Part shown: one piece after another, positions 36,478 through 47,805 of the stretch
Position numbering within the stretch: position 1 is the first letter of the stretch
How the letters are laid out: every line of letters begins with the position of its first letter
DNA from: Brassica napus
Taxonomy: Eukaryota; Streptophyta; Magnoliopsida; Brassicales; Brassicaceae
Assembly (NCBI RefSeq): GCF_020379485.1
Contig: NC_063437.1
Span: 5,590,806-5,654,805, forward strand
Length of the DNA: 64,000 bases
Direction: 5' to 3'
The notes under the pieces: generated by a model
Seen by the model: only the letters and a program-made list of their open reading frames with translations
Databases searched by the model: none
What the model was told of the DNA's origin: nothing
Position numbers and translations under genes: made by a program

Positions 36478-37620
36478 TTGTTTTCTACATGTGAGTGTTC
36501 TCTTCTCTTAATCAACATGACAACTTATATATCTTTGTCCACTCTGAATCCAACACAAGAAAACACTCAACGTATTCAAGTTAAACTACTACGAAGATGG
36601 AAAACCAAATTACCATCTCCTGGATTATACAACTTGAAGTTGGTTTTGGTTGATTTCGAGGTTATGTGTTTAACAAAATTTTAAGTTCTCTACTATACTT
36701 TAGAATAATTTGGTAGCATGTAGAAATGTATGACTTTTATTGTTGTAAAATGTTTATTCGAGGGGATAATTTGGTAGCATGTATGTCTTTTATTGTTGTA
36801 CCATGTCTTCAGGGGAATAGAATCCAAGAAACTATTCTTCATGAATGTGTGATATACTTAGTCGATGACTTCTGGGAAAACAATTGGTATTTTATCAAGG
36901 ATTTCAAGATAAGAAAAACGTTGGTAGAACCAGGACAATCAATAATATCTTTAAACTCAAATTCACTATATGAACCATTGTTAAGCACATTGCTTATGTA
37001 TCATCTTTCTACTATCCTTCGAGATTCAGTGATATAATCAATAGGAGGCTTACTTTCAAAACGTCTGTTGGAGAGTAATAATAAGTTACATTATTCAAAA
37101 CATTCCACTCGTTGTGTTTGTTTAATGACAATATTTATTTCAGATGTTACTGGCATGTTAATTAGTGTACACCACTTCAAATCCATTTGAAGAACCAAAC
37201 AAAGAAAAACGATCTTGCATTCATGAGTTTCTCTATTGAAGGATAGGTATATTCATTGTTATTGTATACATATACATATAATATACTATTTAATCATAAC
37301 ATATTTGTTATACATAGCAAATTTAGAATCGAATGCCAAGCAGCAGGTGACGTTGCCGTTCAGTTCAGTTTAAGCGACAACAAGTTTGTGCTCAACAATC
37401 TGCACAACCGTAAATATGTTTATTACGATTTTGGCATATATATTAATCAGTTCCTAAATGGTATTCTTTTGTTTGTATTTATTTGAATTATTAAGTATAG
37501 CCCGCATTAATCTTTAATATTAGATTTACCTCCAAGTTAGTTATTTTTACAGGTTTCAATGAATATCACAAAGTACTGTGGAACCTTGATGTGTCTAAAG
37601 TTAATGAACTACCATCATTG
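36478..37620 (+). pseudogene. RPA1-like (DUF223/OB-fold) gene relic
   Basis: 36520-36660 encodes a segment with QRIQVKLLRRWKTK and then LVLVDFE, the usual opening of plant RPA70-like OB folds. A second piece (36790-37000) reads GNRIQETILHECV and DFWENNWYFIKDFKI. A third (37320-37400) reads AAGDVAVQFSLSDNK. They are split by stops and intron-like AT-rich DNA. Such genes are widespread in crucifer Helitrons. The next Helitron starts 1 kb away at 38670, so this may be part of an older, unrecognised Helitron. It is not functional as it stands. Confidence 0.55.
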
Positions 37621-38528
37621 TATGTTATATACTAATTATTTAAGTATATAAGTATCAAATAATAGAAACATAATACTGATAACATTATACACATGTTCTT
37701 CTTTGCAAATGAATCGAACTAAGACTCATCAGACTGGAGTGATTGTGGTGTCGGGAACTAAAATGGGATCAATATTATGTTTAAACTCTTTATTTAAGTT
37801 AATGTATTTAATTTCATTATAAGTTGATTTTATTGCTCCTATATTTAATTGATCACCAAATAATATGTCGTCTGAATACTACATATCAAGATGCATGAAT
37901 TATTTATTGCATAGATATTATGATATAAATTTAAACATCAATCTAAAATGATTAAAATTGAAATTAAATGATGTTTAGAAGGCCTCAAATGTGGAACCCT
38001 AAAATTTGAATGAAGTTTCAGTATTGAGGTCTCTCAAAATTTATGGTTTTGGGGGTCGGGTGGAGAGCATACAGTTGATCATGAGCAATCATATAAATGT
38101 ATACAATCAATCTAACAATCATACTAATGTCGAAACAGATGATTCAATAGTGGTTCTTGAAACAAAAATTAAGTCGACATTATATTGAATATCTCATTAT
38201 AATTTAATAATATTTTGACTATATTTTTCATACCAAGTTATATATAAATCTCTTCATATTACATATAAACATGCTGATAGATTACATATACATAAGATAA
38301 TACAACATATCCTTGTCAGGAATCATAGAAATGTAAATATCAATCTAAGTATCAAATTAATATTCACACAAACGTGCGGACCATCCACCTAATTGATACA
38401 TATCGTATGGCTTGTATTGTTATCATGCTCTAATATGTGTATTTACTTAATTATAATTTTTTAGGTTATATAATCAAATTTCCCGAATTTGTGTGTTTTT
38501 CTTTTCTTCAGCCCAAAGATTAAAGGCG
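37621..38528. other. AT-rich intergenic, nothing recognised
   Basis: It possibly belongs to the same decayed element as the RPA1-like relic. Short open frames only. Confidence 0.4.
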
Positions 38529-38628
38529 AGGTCACTTGAGTAGAGATGTCAAAGGGCGTGAGAGACGAAGCAAAGAGACTTGATTTCGATTAGAGGTCAC
38601 TTGAGTAGAGATGTCAAAGGCGTCACTT
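38529..38628. repeat. Short direct duplication, 66 bp apart
   Basis: AGGTCACTTGAGTAGAGATG followed by TCAAAGG occurs twice (about 38530 and 38596), just before the Helitron 5' end. Confidence 0.75.
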
Positions 38629-38669
38629 TCACTGTCACCCTCTCGTGGCAAATCCATCAAGAGCGGGAA

Positions 38670-40939
38670 TCCCTTATATATTAATTGAGGAACATTTGAA
38701 AAGATGTAACCTCAATTTTGTATTAATTAAAAGAGGCCCCAATGCATAGTTGACACTCAATTAGGTAGTCAATTACATTCAATTAAAAAATAAGTAGGTC
38801 CACATTCGATTTTTATATGTTGTTAGATATATAAGTTGGTCAAACTATATGATATAATGATATGATATGATATTTTCTTTCCTTAAATAAAACCTACGGA
38901 ATTACCATAAATGACTAATATATATATGACAATTAATGAGTTTAATAATAAAGATTTGATAACAATGTATATCTCCTCCATCATTTTTTGTTTAATTTTA
39001 TATTATTAAAATAAATTAAACAATCAAATTAGCTATAAAAATAAAATTTAGATTTTTTCGTATATGTTATATTTTGAATTTTTAAAAACGACAATAAATG
39101 ACTAAAACTATTAAAATTATTATGTTAAAAATTAATGATCAATGGTTTAACATTTTTATTATAAGAAGATACACATGATTTTAAAACCATATGAGTAAAA
39201 AATATCATTTAATAATAAAATAAATAAATAAATATATATATAAAACACTATATACCATAAGATTACATAAATATTTTAATATTAAAACTTTCAATGAATT
39301 TTCAAGAACAATTATAAATTATAAACTTATTAAAGATTTCAGATTGAAAATTTTGTTATCGATGATTTAAATATTTTGTTATAAAACGATATGAACGATC
39401 ATAGAACCGTATGATTATAAATTCTTATTTAATAAATAACTATACAAAATATACTATTCCTAGAAAAATAGGTTGGTCCATCTTAACTTATATTACAGTT
39501 TTTATTAAACTAACTATCGAATTGATAAATAACGTACCAAAAAATGTTTTGCACTTTCCTTAAATAAAAGCTACGAAATTACCTAATATGATTAACGTAT
39601 ATGTGAAAATTAATTATAATGAATAATAAATATTTGATAGCAATTTTTGTATCTTAGTTCTTTTTTAATTTTATATTATTAAAATATATTTAAAAATCAC
39701 ATTAAATATCTAATAAAAACATTTATAATTTTTCTTATATGTTATATTTTGAATTTTTCAAAACGTCTATAAATTATTAGAAATTTGAAGATCCCCACTC
39801 TGAAAATTTTGTGATCAATAGATTATTTTTTTGTCATAATAAGTTACAAATGATCATAAAATTGTATTAATATGAACTTTTATTTAATATTATAAGAAGC
39901 TACACATTATTTTAAAACCATATGAGTAAAAAATATCATTTAATAATAAAACATATATATTTATATATACATATATAGATTATACTATATACCATAAGAT
40001 TACATAAATATTTTAATATTAAAACTTTCAATGAATTTTCAAAAACATTTATAAATTATAAACTTATTAAAGATTTCACATTGAAAATTTTGTTATCGAT
40101 GATTTAAATATTCAGTTATAAAATGATATGAATGATCATAGAACTGTATGATTATAAATTCTCATTTAATAAATGACTATATAAAATATACTATTCTTAG
40201 AAAAATAGGTTGGTCCATCTTGACTTACATTATATTTTTTATTAAACTAACTATCGAATTGATAAATAATCTACCAAAATTTTTTTTGCACTTTCCTTAA
40301 TTAGAAGGTACGAAATTACCTAATATGATTAACGTATATATGAAAATTAATTATTATGAATAATAAATATTTGATAACAGTTTTGGTATCTTAGTTCTTT
40401 TTTTTAATTTTATATTATTGAAAGATATTAAAAAATCACATTAAATATATAATAAAAACATTTATATTTTTTCTTATATGTTATATTTGAATTTTTGAAA
40501 ACGTCTATATATTATTAGAAATTTGAATATTCTCACTCTGAAAATTTTGTGATCAATAGATTATTTTTTTGTTATAATAAGTTACAAATGATCATAAAAT
40601 ATAACGCATATAAATTTTTATTTAATAAATATTCAAACTAAATAATATATATATATATAAACACTAATGATTTAAAGCAATAAGATTGGCTGATCAATTT
40701 AGTCGTCCAGTTGAAATCTTTCAAAAGTATGTGAAAGACTAAAGTCAAAGTAAATATGGATTTAGAATAGTAGTTATATTTTACTAACCAAATACCGAAA
40801 AAAACCGAACCGAACCGAAACCAACCCGATATTCGGATTGAACACCCGTAATCCAAATGAAACCAAACTATTGTTTCATTCTCCAAAATATAATAAAAAT
40901 AATAACTTAATCCCGCGCAAGGCGCGGGTCTTATCCTAG
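38670..40939 (+). mobile_element. Helitron with textbook 3' hairpin
   Basis: It starts TCCCTTATATATTAATTGAG after host A. It ends with a 7-bp stem hairpin CCCGCGC-AAG-GCGCGGG (40912-40928), 7 nt, then CCTAG before host T at 40940. The interior is non-coding and carries a large tandem duplication listed separately. It inserted about 0.5 kb upstream of the first RLP gene. Confidence 0.85.
39163..40625. repeat. ~730-bp tandem duplication inside the Helitron
   Basis: Copy A from 39163 and copy B from 39893 share long identical blocks, for example CATATGAGTAAAAAATATC, CATAAGATTACATAAATA and AAAATAGGTTGGTCCATCTT. A third, more diverged partial copy (38870-39160) matches the right half of the unit. 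The offset is 730 bp. Confidence 0.85.
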
Positions 40940-41218
40940 TTGAATTAGTAAAACGAGTAATGATATCAATATCATCATCACTCGTTACTTTCTCGAGCTT
41001 AGCCTACACCACATATGGATGGGAAAGTTGCGTCTAGTGCGTTGAAAATATCAAAGGAAATCTGCAAAGCGTCTAAGGCGATAGCTCACAACCCGGGGAC
41101 CTTCAAGGTGTGGAGATACTAACGAGAAATCGCGTATGTGGCGTTGGATGTTCTATAAAGATAAAATAACACATCGAATATCAAATTTCTCCGCTTTGTG
41201 GACCATTTATCAATGAGT
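40940..41218 (+). other. Upstream flank of the RLP cluster with a coding-like fragment
   Basis: 41014-41121 reads M-D-G-K-V-A-S-S-A-L-K-I-S-K-E-I then HNPGTFKVWRY and stop. It looks like a decayed exon; I do not recognise it. Confidence 0.3.
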
Positions 41219-41490
41219 CTTTACAAGAGACTTTGTCAGGCTAAGCTTTAAAATTCCTCCATAAATGTAAAAAAGTATTCCACGGATCTAAAGTCACCAA
41301 CGTCATCCTTTTCACACATCAACAACAAAATCAAAGAATACAAACAAAAAAACACGACGCACTTAGTTTTCACAAGGGAGACTTGGAAAATCAAGCTTTA
41401 GATTCCTCCTTATATATGTAAGAGCGAACCCAATGATTTAGAGTCATCAACCTCACTCGTTTTACAGAAAAAAGAAAAATCACAGGAAAA
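41219..41490 (+). promoter_or_regulatory. Duplicated promoter segment of the first RLP gene
   Basis: 41219-41340 and 41369-41490 are diverged direct repeats offset by 150 bp. Shared words are CACAAG/TACAAG, AAGCTTTA, ATTCCTCC, AGTCA(C/T)CAAC and a CA-rich end. The downstream copy has a TATA box TATATATG (41411-41418), about 80 bp before the ATG. The upstream copy has only ATAAATG at the same place. Confidence 0.6.
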
Positions 41491-41496
41491 AAATCG

Positions 41497-44080
41497 ATGC
41501 CCTCTTTTAGTGAGAGGACGATGATGATATGGAGCTTGTGTTTAATCATTTCTCTTTCTAACAGAATACTTGTTATTGCTTCTTCTTCTAGGCACTTGTG
41601 TCGTCCATACCAGAAAGATGCTCTTTTGGAGTTTAAGAACGAGTTCCACTACAATGTGATGGCTGGGAAGACAGAGAGCTGGAGGAACAACACTGATTGC
41701 TGTTCTTGGAAAGGCATATCATGCGATCCTAAGACGGGCAATGTCGTGGAGTTAGACCTCCAAGACAGTTTTCTCAATGGCCCTTTGAGATCAAATAGTA
41801 GTCTGTTCAGGTTACAACATCTTCAGACCCTGGATCTTGGCTTGAATAATCTTACAGGTATTCTACCAGCTTCCATCAGCAATCTCAAATATCTAAGGAA
41901 TTTGACACTTTACAATTGCAATCTCTTTGGAAAGATTCCTTCTTCACTTGGAAATCTTTCTTATCTCACTGATCTTGATCTCTCGGTTAATGATTTCAAT
42001 GGTGAACTACCCGGTTCAGTGGGGTACCTGAACCGGCTAACAGAGTTGCGACTAGTGTCGGCCAATCTCAGTGGGAAATTTCCTCTTGCACTACTCAATT
42101 TGAGTGAGCTCACTTGGATCGACCTTCGTTCTAACAAGTTCGAAGGTATGCTTCCATCTAACATGAGTAGCCTCTCCAAACTGATTTATTTTGAGATATC
42201 GGGAAACTCATTTTCCGGTTCTGTTCCGCCGTCTCTCTTCATGATCCCTACGTTGGTTGATCTTGATTTGGGGAGAAACGACTTCACCGGTCCTCTCGAG
42301 ATCGGGGACATCTCATCACCCTCTAAACTTCGTGTTTTATACCTTGGAGAACAATTTCAATGGTCCAGTCCCAAGATCCTTGTCAAAACTAGCCAGCCTC
42401 GTGTCCCTTGACCTCTCTTTCTGGAACACAAGGAGGGGCAACGTGGATTTCACCATTTTCTTGCATCTCAAGTCACTTAAGTTACTTCACCTCTCTAATA
42501 TGAATACCAAAACTATGGTTGACTTGAGTCTTCTCTCACATCTCATGTCACTTGGTGACTTGGATCTTTCAGGGATTAATTTGAAGATCAATCCAACTCT
42601 CAATCTTCCCTCGCCCATAAAATTCTTGGCTTTATCATCATGCAGTATTGCTGAGTTTCCCAAGTTTATACAATCCCAAACCAGATTGATCTACTTAGAC
42701 ATTTCCGCCAATCAAATTGAAGGCCAAGTACCAGAGTGGCTATGGAAGCTGCCAGTGTTGTGGTACGTGAACATTTCTCAGAACTCCTTCAACGGTTTTA
42801 AAGGATCAGAAGACGTTATTCAAAAAAGTGCAAAAGTAATGCTTGATATAAGTTCAAACACATTCCAAAATCCGTTTCCTTTGTTGCCAGTGTCTCTGAT
42901 GTACTTCTCATGCTCTGATAACCGGTTTCCGGGGGAGATATCTAGAGAGATATGCAAATTGGTTTATCTTGATACACTTGTTTTGTCCAACAACAACTTC
43001 AATGGTTCTATTCCTCGGTGTTTTGAGTATTTCAATACTACTCTTTCGGTGCTGAATCTTCGGAACAATAGTATCTCTGGTGTTTTTCCAGCGGAGTCTA
43101 TATGTGTTTACTTGCGATCACTTGATGTTGGTCACAACAAGATATCCGGAGAACTTCCAAAGTCTCTAATCAACTGCACTCGTCTCGAGTTTCTTAACGT
43201 AGAAGACAACATGTTCAATGACAAGTTTCCATTCTGGTTGAGGTTATTACCCAATCTACAAATTTTAGTCCTTCGCTCTAACCATTTCCATGGCAAAATA
43301 TTTTCTTCTGGTGCTTCTTTGATTTTTCCCAAGCTGCGAATATTTGACATTTCAAGAAATCTCTTCACTGGAGTCTTGCCTTCAGATTACTTTGCGGGTT
43401 GGAGTGCAATGTCATCAGATGTAGGAATTGTAGATAGTACACCGGATAGGATATTGGGACGTGGCTCTGGTTTCTATCATAGGTCGGTAGCTCTAACAAA
43501 CAAAGGGTTAAATATGGAGCTGGTTGGGAGTGGTTTCAAAATCTACAAAAGCATTGATGTCTCTGGAAACAGGATCGAAGGAGATATTCCGACATCCATC
43601 GGCTTACTCAAAGAACTCATTGTGCTAAACATGTCAAACAACGTTTTCACTGGCGGCATTCCACCATCCCTGGCGAGCTTGACCAATCTCCAATCATTGG
43701 ATCTATCTCAAAACAGATTATCTGGTGAAATTCCACCAGAGCTTGGGAAGCTCACGTTTCTTGCGCGGATGAACTTCTCATACAACATGCTTGAAGGTCC
43801 AATTCCACAGGGCACTCAGATTCAAAGCCAGAATAGTTCTTCATTTGGAGAGAATCCCGGGCTCTGCGGTTTTCCTCTCGAAGAAACCTGTGGAGGAAAT
43901 GAGGAAGAAGCTACTAAGAAAGAGGAAGATGAAGAAAAGGAAGAAAAAGATCAAGTAATAAGCTGGATTTCAGCTGCAATAGGCTACGTACCTGGTGTGC
44001 TAGGTGGACTCGCCATTGGCCATATCCTGCACTCATATAAATTTGGCTGGTTCATGAGCATCTTTCACTATTTTACTTAA
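41497..44080 (+). pseudogene. Receptor-like protein, AtRLP47-50 type, with one frameshift
   Basis: Near full length (~860 codons), but the frame changes once near 42350. There LGE is followed by a shifted Q-F-Q-W, where the family reads N-N-F-N-G. One missing base explains it. Before the break come a signal peptide (residues 1-30), the cysteine-capped LRR start (HLCRPYQKDALLEF, DCCSWKGISCD) and LRRs. After it come more LRRs, a non-LRR island (AGWSAMSSD to NMELVGSG), four C-terminal LRRs, an acidic stretch, one membrane segment ([20 protein letters not shown]) and a short cytosolic tail without kinase. Such RLPs signal with SOBIR1-type kinases. The shift could also be a sequencing error, since all else is intact. 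Confidence 0.8.
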
Positions 44081-45289
44081 TCAAGCATATTAGTTCCTTG
44101 ATGTTTCGACATCTATATAACTATCTCCCAACGTATACGTTTTATTGTAAATAATTTGTTTTGCAAAGTAGTCGAAACAAAACAAAACAAAAATATAGTT
44201 ATATTATAAAAAAGTTATAAATGGATCAATTATCTCCACGATTTTCGTCATTAACAACCTGAATTATCTTAAATTTTTATTTGTGTATAAGCAAACTATA
44301 GATATCAACAAGATGCAGGAGGTGCCTTATGATAATATACATTTTAGTTGTCTCTGTGTATACTGATCGGTTATAGCTTCATCATCAAGAAAAAAGTTGC
44401 CAAGAAGTCTGTTGTAAGCGGTGTCCAAGCAGGTTCTGATTTTGTTTAACTAGTCAGGTGAAGAAGGGTACGGATATTTATATGAACCTGGGGCATGGGA
44501 TGGAATGGTAACCAGTAAGCTTTGATTAATATCCTCTGTAATGCTTTTGGGAAATTCTGCCGCAAATATTTAGACCTGTTTGCTAACAATAAATGTTTTC
44601 CTGTTTTAAAATTTAGCAATTTTTCAATCAGAAGCACATAACTGATGCTGATAAATATGTATCTTTTCGTCCTTCTGCATGTTTTTTGCATAAGCTCTGT
44701 TCTTTTCATGAACACTGCGACTAGCGTCAGCGTCAAGAAAATTATACTTATCAACCATGGCGGACACAACATCAGTGAAACAACGTCAACTTCTTTTCCA
44801 GTCGTGCGGCAATCAGCAGAGAGTGAAACGGACGCTGGAAATTTTAGCGTCAGCTACGTCTCAGCTTTTTCTGATGCTGACGCTGATCGCAGAAACAGTT
44901 ATTATTATAAAAGGATGGGGGAAATGCTTTTAGCTTTTTTGTCAAATGTTTCAGTAAGACTTGGAAGTTTTGTTATTTTCTGGCACATCATGATTCTATC
45001 AGACAGTAACCTATAAACTTGGACGAGTAACATCAATGGCGGTGGCTAACTTTAAGCTACAAGAAAGATTGCTCTGAAATCATATGTTTATGATAATGTC
45101 GTTAACTTTAAGCTTGTTTACAGGGAATTAGAGGATACAAACAAGCAAAAGCATAAAAAGAGTCTGAAACTCTGTTGAATTATAACAACATGGATGGAGC
45201 TTGGTTATGGTACCTACTATTGTATTCTTACTTAAGAAATTATGGCACCTTGCTACTGAACAAAGTGTTTTTTCTTTTGGTCAACAAAC
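44081..45289. other. Intergenic between RLP copies
   Basis: A 123-codon plus-strand frame at 44645-45016 starts with a hydrophobic segment (M-Y-L-F-V-L-L-H-V-F). It overlaps CGTCAGCGTC / GCTGACGCTG words in opposite orientation, suggesting a MITE rather than a gene. Nothing else recognised. Confidence 0.35.
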
Positions 45290-45440
45290 AGAGATGGAGC
45301 TGGTTGGGAGTGGTTTCACAATCTATAGAACCAGCAATGTTTTGGATAACAGACTCGTAGGAGACATCCCAAATCCACTGGGTTTCTCAAGGAATTGATT
45401 GTGCTCAACATGTCAAACGACGCTTTCACTTCTACTTTAT
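45290..45440 (+). pseudogene. Remnant of a third RLP copy
   Basis: A 150-bp stretch encodes [20 protein letters not shown] and then VGDIPNP. It aligns with the island end and first C-terminal LRR of the two neighbouring RLPs ([19 protein letters not shown]). A frameshift follows and the homology stops at about 45440, near the transposon at 45485. Confidence 0.8.
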
Positions 45441-45484
45441 TCCATTATATCTGTAGACTGTAGTGAACTTGACCAAAATCATTT

Positions 45485-47031
45485 GGGGCCCGTTTGTTTC
45501 TCCATCTCTATCTCGACGAGTCATCTGGATGAAGATGAGAGTTTTGTTTGTTTAGGTACTAAAAGTGCAACTCATTCAAATGGATCATCCGGATAACTTT
45601 TGGAAATTTAGGCTTAATTTTAAAGTCCATTCAGCTGACCCAATTTGGATCATTTGAATGGAGATGGTTCATTCAAAATGGTATAATGTCTATTATGCCC
45701 CTAATGTAATTCACAAATTACAAACCTAAACATAATATCATTTTTGTTACATACGAAAACTCACAAAACTAAAAACAAGTTTTACCGCGAAAACCTAAAA
45801 ACTATTTTTTACGCCAAAACCCCAAAAACGCATTTTCCCGCCAAAATTACAAAAATGTGTTTTCCCCTCAAATTTGCAAAAATATGTTTTTCCGCAAAAA
45901 CCGAAAAACGTGTTTTCATGCCAAAATCACAAAAAAACATGTCTTCACGCCAACATCCTAAAACATATTTTTCCGCCAAAACACAAAAACACGTTTTCCT
46001 GCCAAATTACAAAAACGTATTTTCCCGCCAAAACCAAAAAAATGTGTTTTCCCGCTAAAACCGAAAATATCGTTTTCCCGCCAAAACTGAAAAATCTCAT
46101 TTTTCCGCCAAAACCAAAAAAACCCAAAAATGTGTTTTCCCGCCAAAACCGCAAAAACACGTTTTCCCGCCAAAAATATATTTTCTCGCCAAAGCCGCAA
46201 AAACGCGTTTTCCCGCCAAAGCCGCAAAAACGCGTTTTCCCGCCAAAGCCGCAAAAACGCGTTTTCCCGCCAAAGCCGCAAAAACGCGTTTTCCCGTCAA
46301 AACCGCAAAAACGTATTTTCCTGCCAAAACTGTAAAAAGGGTTTTTTCCGCCAAAACCGCAAAAACGTGTTTTCCCGCCAAAACTGCAAAAACGCGTTTT
46401 CCCTCCAAAACCGCAAAAATGCGTTTTCCCGCCTAACGAAAGATCTCGTTTTCTCGCCAAAACCAAAAAATTTCGTTTTCCCGCAAAAATCGCAAAAACG
46501 TTTTTTCCTCCAAAACCTCAAAAACGTGTTTTCCTGCCACCGCAAAAACATGTTTTTTCCGCCAAAACCGAAAATTTGTATTTTCCCGCCAAAACCGAAA
46601 AATCTCGTTTTTCCGCCATAACCAAAAAATCTTATTTTCCCGCCAAAACTGAAAATTGTGTTTTCTCGCTACAACCGAAAAAATCTTTTTTTTTCCCCGC
46701 CCAAAACGCAAAAAAAAAACTCGTTAATTTTGTAGTAATTCTAATATAAATATATTAAACTAAATAATTAAATGTAATATAGTTAAAATTAATATAAAAC
46801 ATATGATTAAACTAACACAAAGGTATTTTGGTAATTTGTTTACTAAACTCATTTGAATGAAAATGAAAATGAAAATAAAGAAACAAACATAAGATCTATT
46901 TAGATGATTCATCTAGATGAGCTATGTGGATGGACAAACAAACAATCACAAAAATCTGAATGGATCATCTTAATAGATCATACAAATGAATCATTTGGAT
47001 GAAGATGACAAATGGTGAAACAAACATCCCC
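45485..47031. mobile_element. Transposon carrying an E2F-site minisatellite
   Basis: The left end GGGGCCCGTTTGTTTCTCCAT and right end ATGGTGAAACAAACATCCCC are imperfect inverted repeats. Subterminal TCAT(T/C)TGGATGAAGATGA words occur on both sides, as in hAT-like MITEs. A clear target duplication was not found. The centre (45780-46715) is a 27-bp minisatellite. There is no transposase. It lies between the RLP remnant and the intact RLP gene. Confidence 0.6.
45780..46715. repeat. 27-bp minisatellite with repeated TTTTCCCGCCAAA (E2F-type) sites
   Basis: Period 27 bp, best preserved at 46190-46300 (AAAAACGCGTTTTCCCGCC, then AAAGCCGC). I count about eleven exact TTTTCCCGCCAAA and several TTTTTCCGCCAAA variants. 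The plant E2F consensus is TTTSSCGS, so each good unit is a match. Because 27 is a multiple of three, long open frames appear on both strands; their Phe/Pro/Lys or Gly/Lys/Phe repeat proteins are artefacts. Confidence 0.85.
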
Positions 47032-47043
47032 TTGATCTATCTC

Positions 47044-47321
47044 CAGAGCCGTCTAATAGCACGTGCGTGCATGTGGAGCGGTCGAACAGGGTCCGAATAT
47101 AAAAATAAATTTTTTAAAGAAATTTTCGACAATATATACATAAATTATAGTCTAAAACTTCAAAATTTAAATACAGTACTGACTAATTTAGAGTTTATAA
47201 TTTATAAAAAATGTTAAACATATATAAATAGAACTATTAATTTTTAAAGCTATTTCATTATGCTTTAAATATATCGTTAATATTTTTGAACAGGGTCCAA
47301 AAAATAATTGAGACGGCCCTG
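47044..47321. mobile_element. hAT MITE with perfect 8-bp duplication
   Basis: TCTATCTC flanks it on both sides (47036-47043, 47322-47329). The ends CAGAGCCGTCT and AGACGGCCCTG are inverted repeats. GAACAGGGTCC occurs near both ends in the same orientation. It sits 13 bp from the end of the E2F-site transposon. A related fragment lies at 28080-28134. Confidence 0.85.
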
Positions 47322-47329
47322 TCTATCTC

Positions 47330-47805
47330 GAAATGGATTATTTGGTAATTATAGACACATGTTTGTTCTTTAACTATTATATACAATGGGCCTGCGCATG
47401 TTAACTGTTTGGCCGAAAGGAGTGTGTATGCAGAACTGAGGAAACTACTGTTTGACATTTGACTCTGTTCGAGGTGTTAAAGTTATATAACATAATATTG
47501 TGACTTCCCTTTTTCTGGTTGATTATGGATTTTCCCTGAACATTTTACGGAATACCGGCGGCTTCGAAGAAAATCTTCAGGCTACTTGTATCGTCTGGGC
47601 AATTTCTTATTGTTACTTTTCGTGAGTGCTACCATACTTTCTCTTAGTGGTACTTTTTCCAAGTGGAGACTACTTGGTCGAGCATTCATATGGAAACTAA
47701 TAATCTTATTTTGCGGACATATCTTATCTTGCTGGGCATATAATTTTCAATCTTCCATTCTTTCACAGAAAACAAAAACAAAAAAAGAAAGAACAAATAG
47801 ACTTT
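47330..47805 (+). other. Upstream region of the intact RLP gene
   Basis: A 131-codon open frame (47586-47981) overlaps the RLP start in another frame and is not supported. No clear TATA box could be chosen. Confidence 0.4.

Noticed and set aside
44645..45016. 123-codon frame with hydrophobic start, possible secreted peptide
   Set aside because: It spans inverted CGTCAGCGTC/GCTGACGCTG words typical of a MITE and has no recognisable mature domain.
45874..46621. Long open frames on both strands encoding repetitive Phe/Pro/Lys or Gly/Lys/Phe proteins
   Set aside because: They follow from a 27-bp minisatellite (multiple of three); both strands are open at once, which real coding rarely shows.
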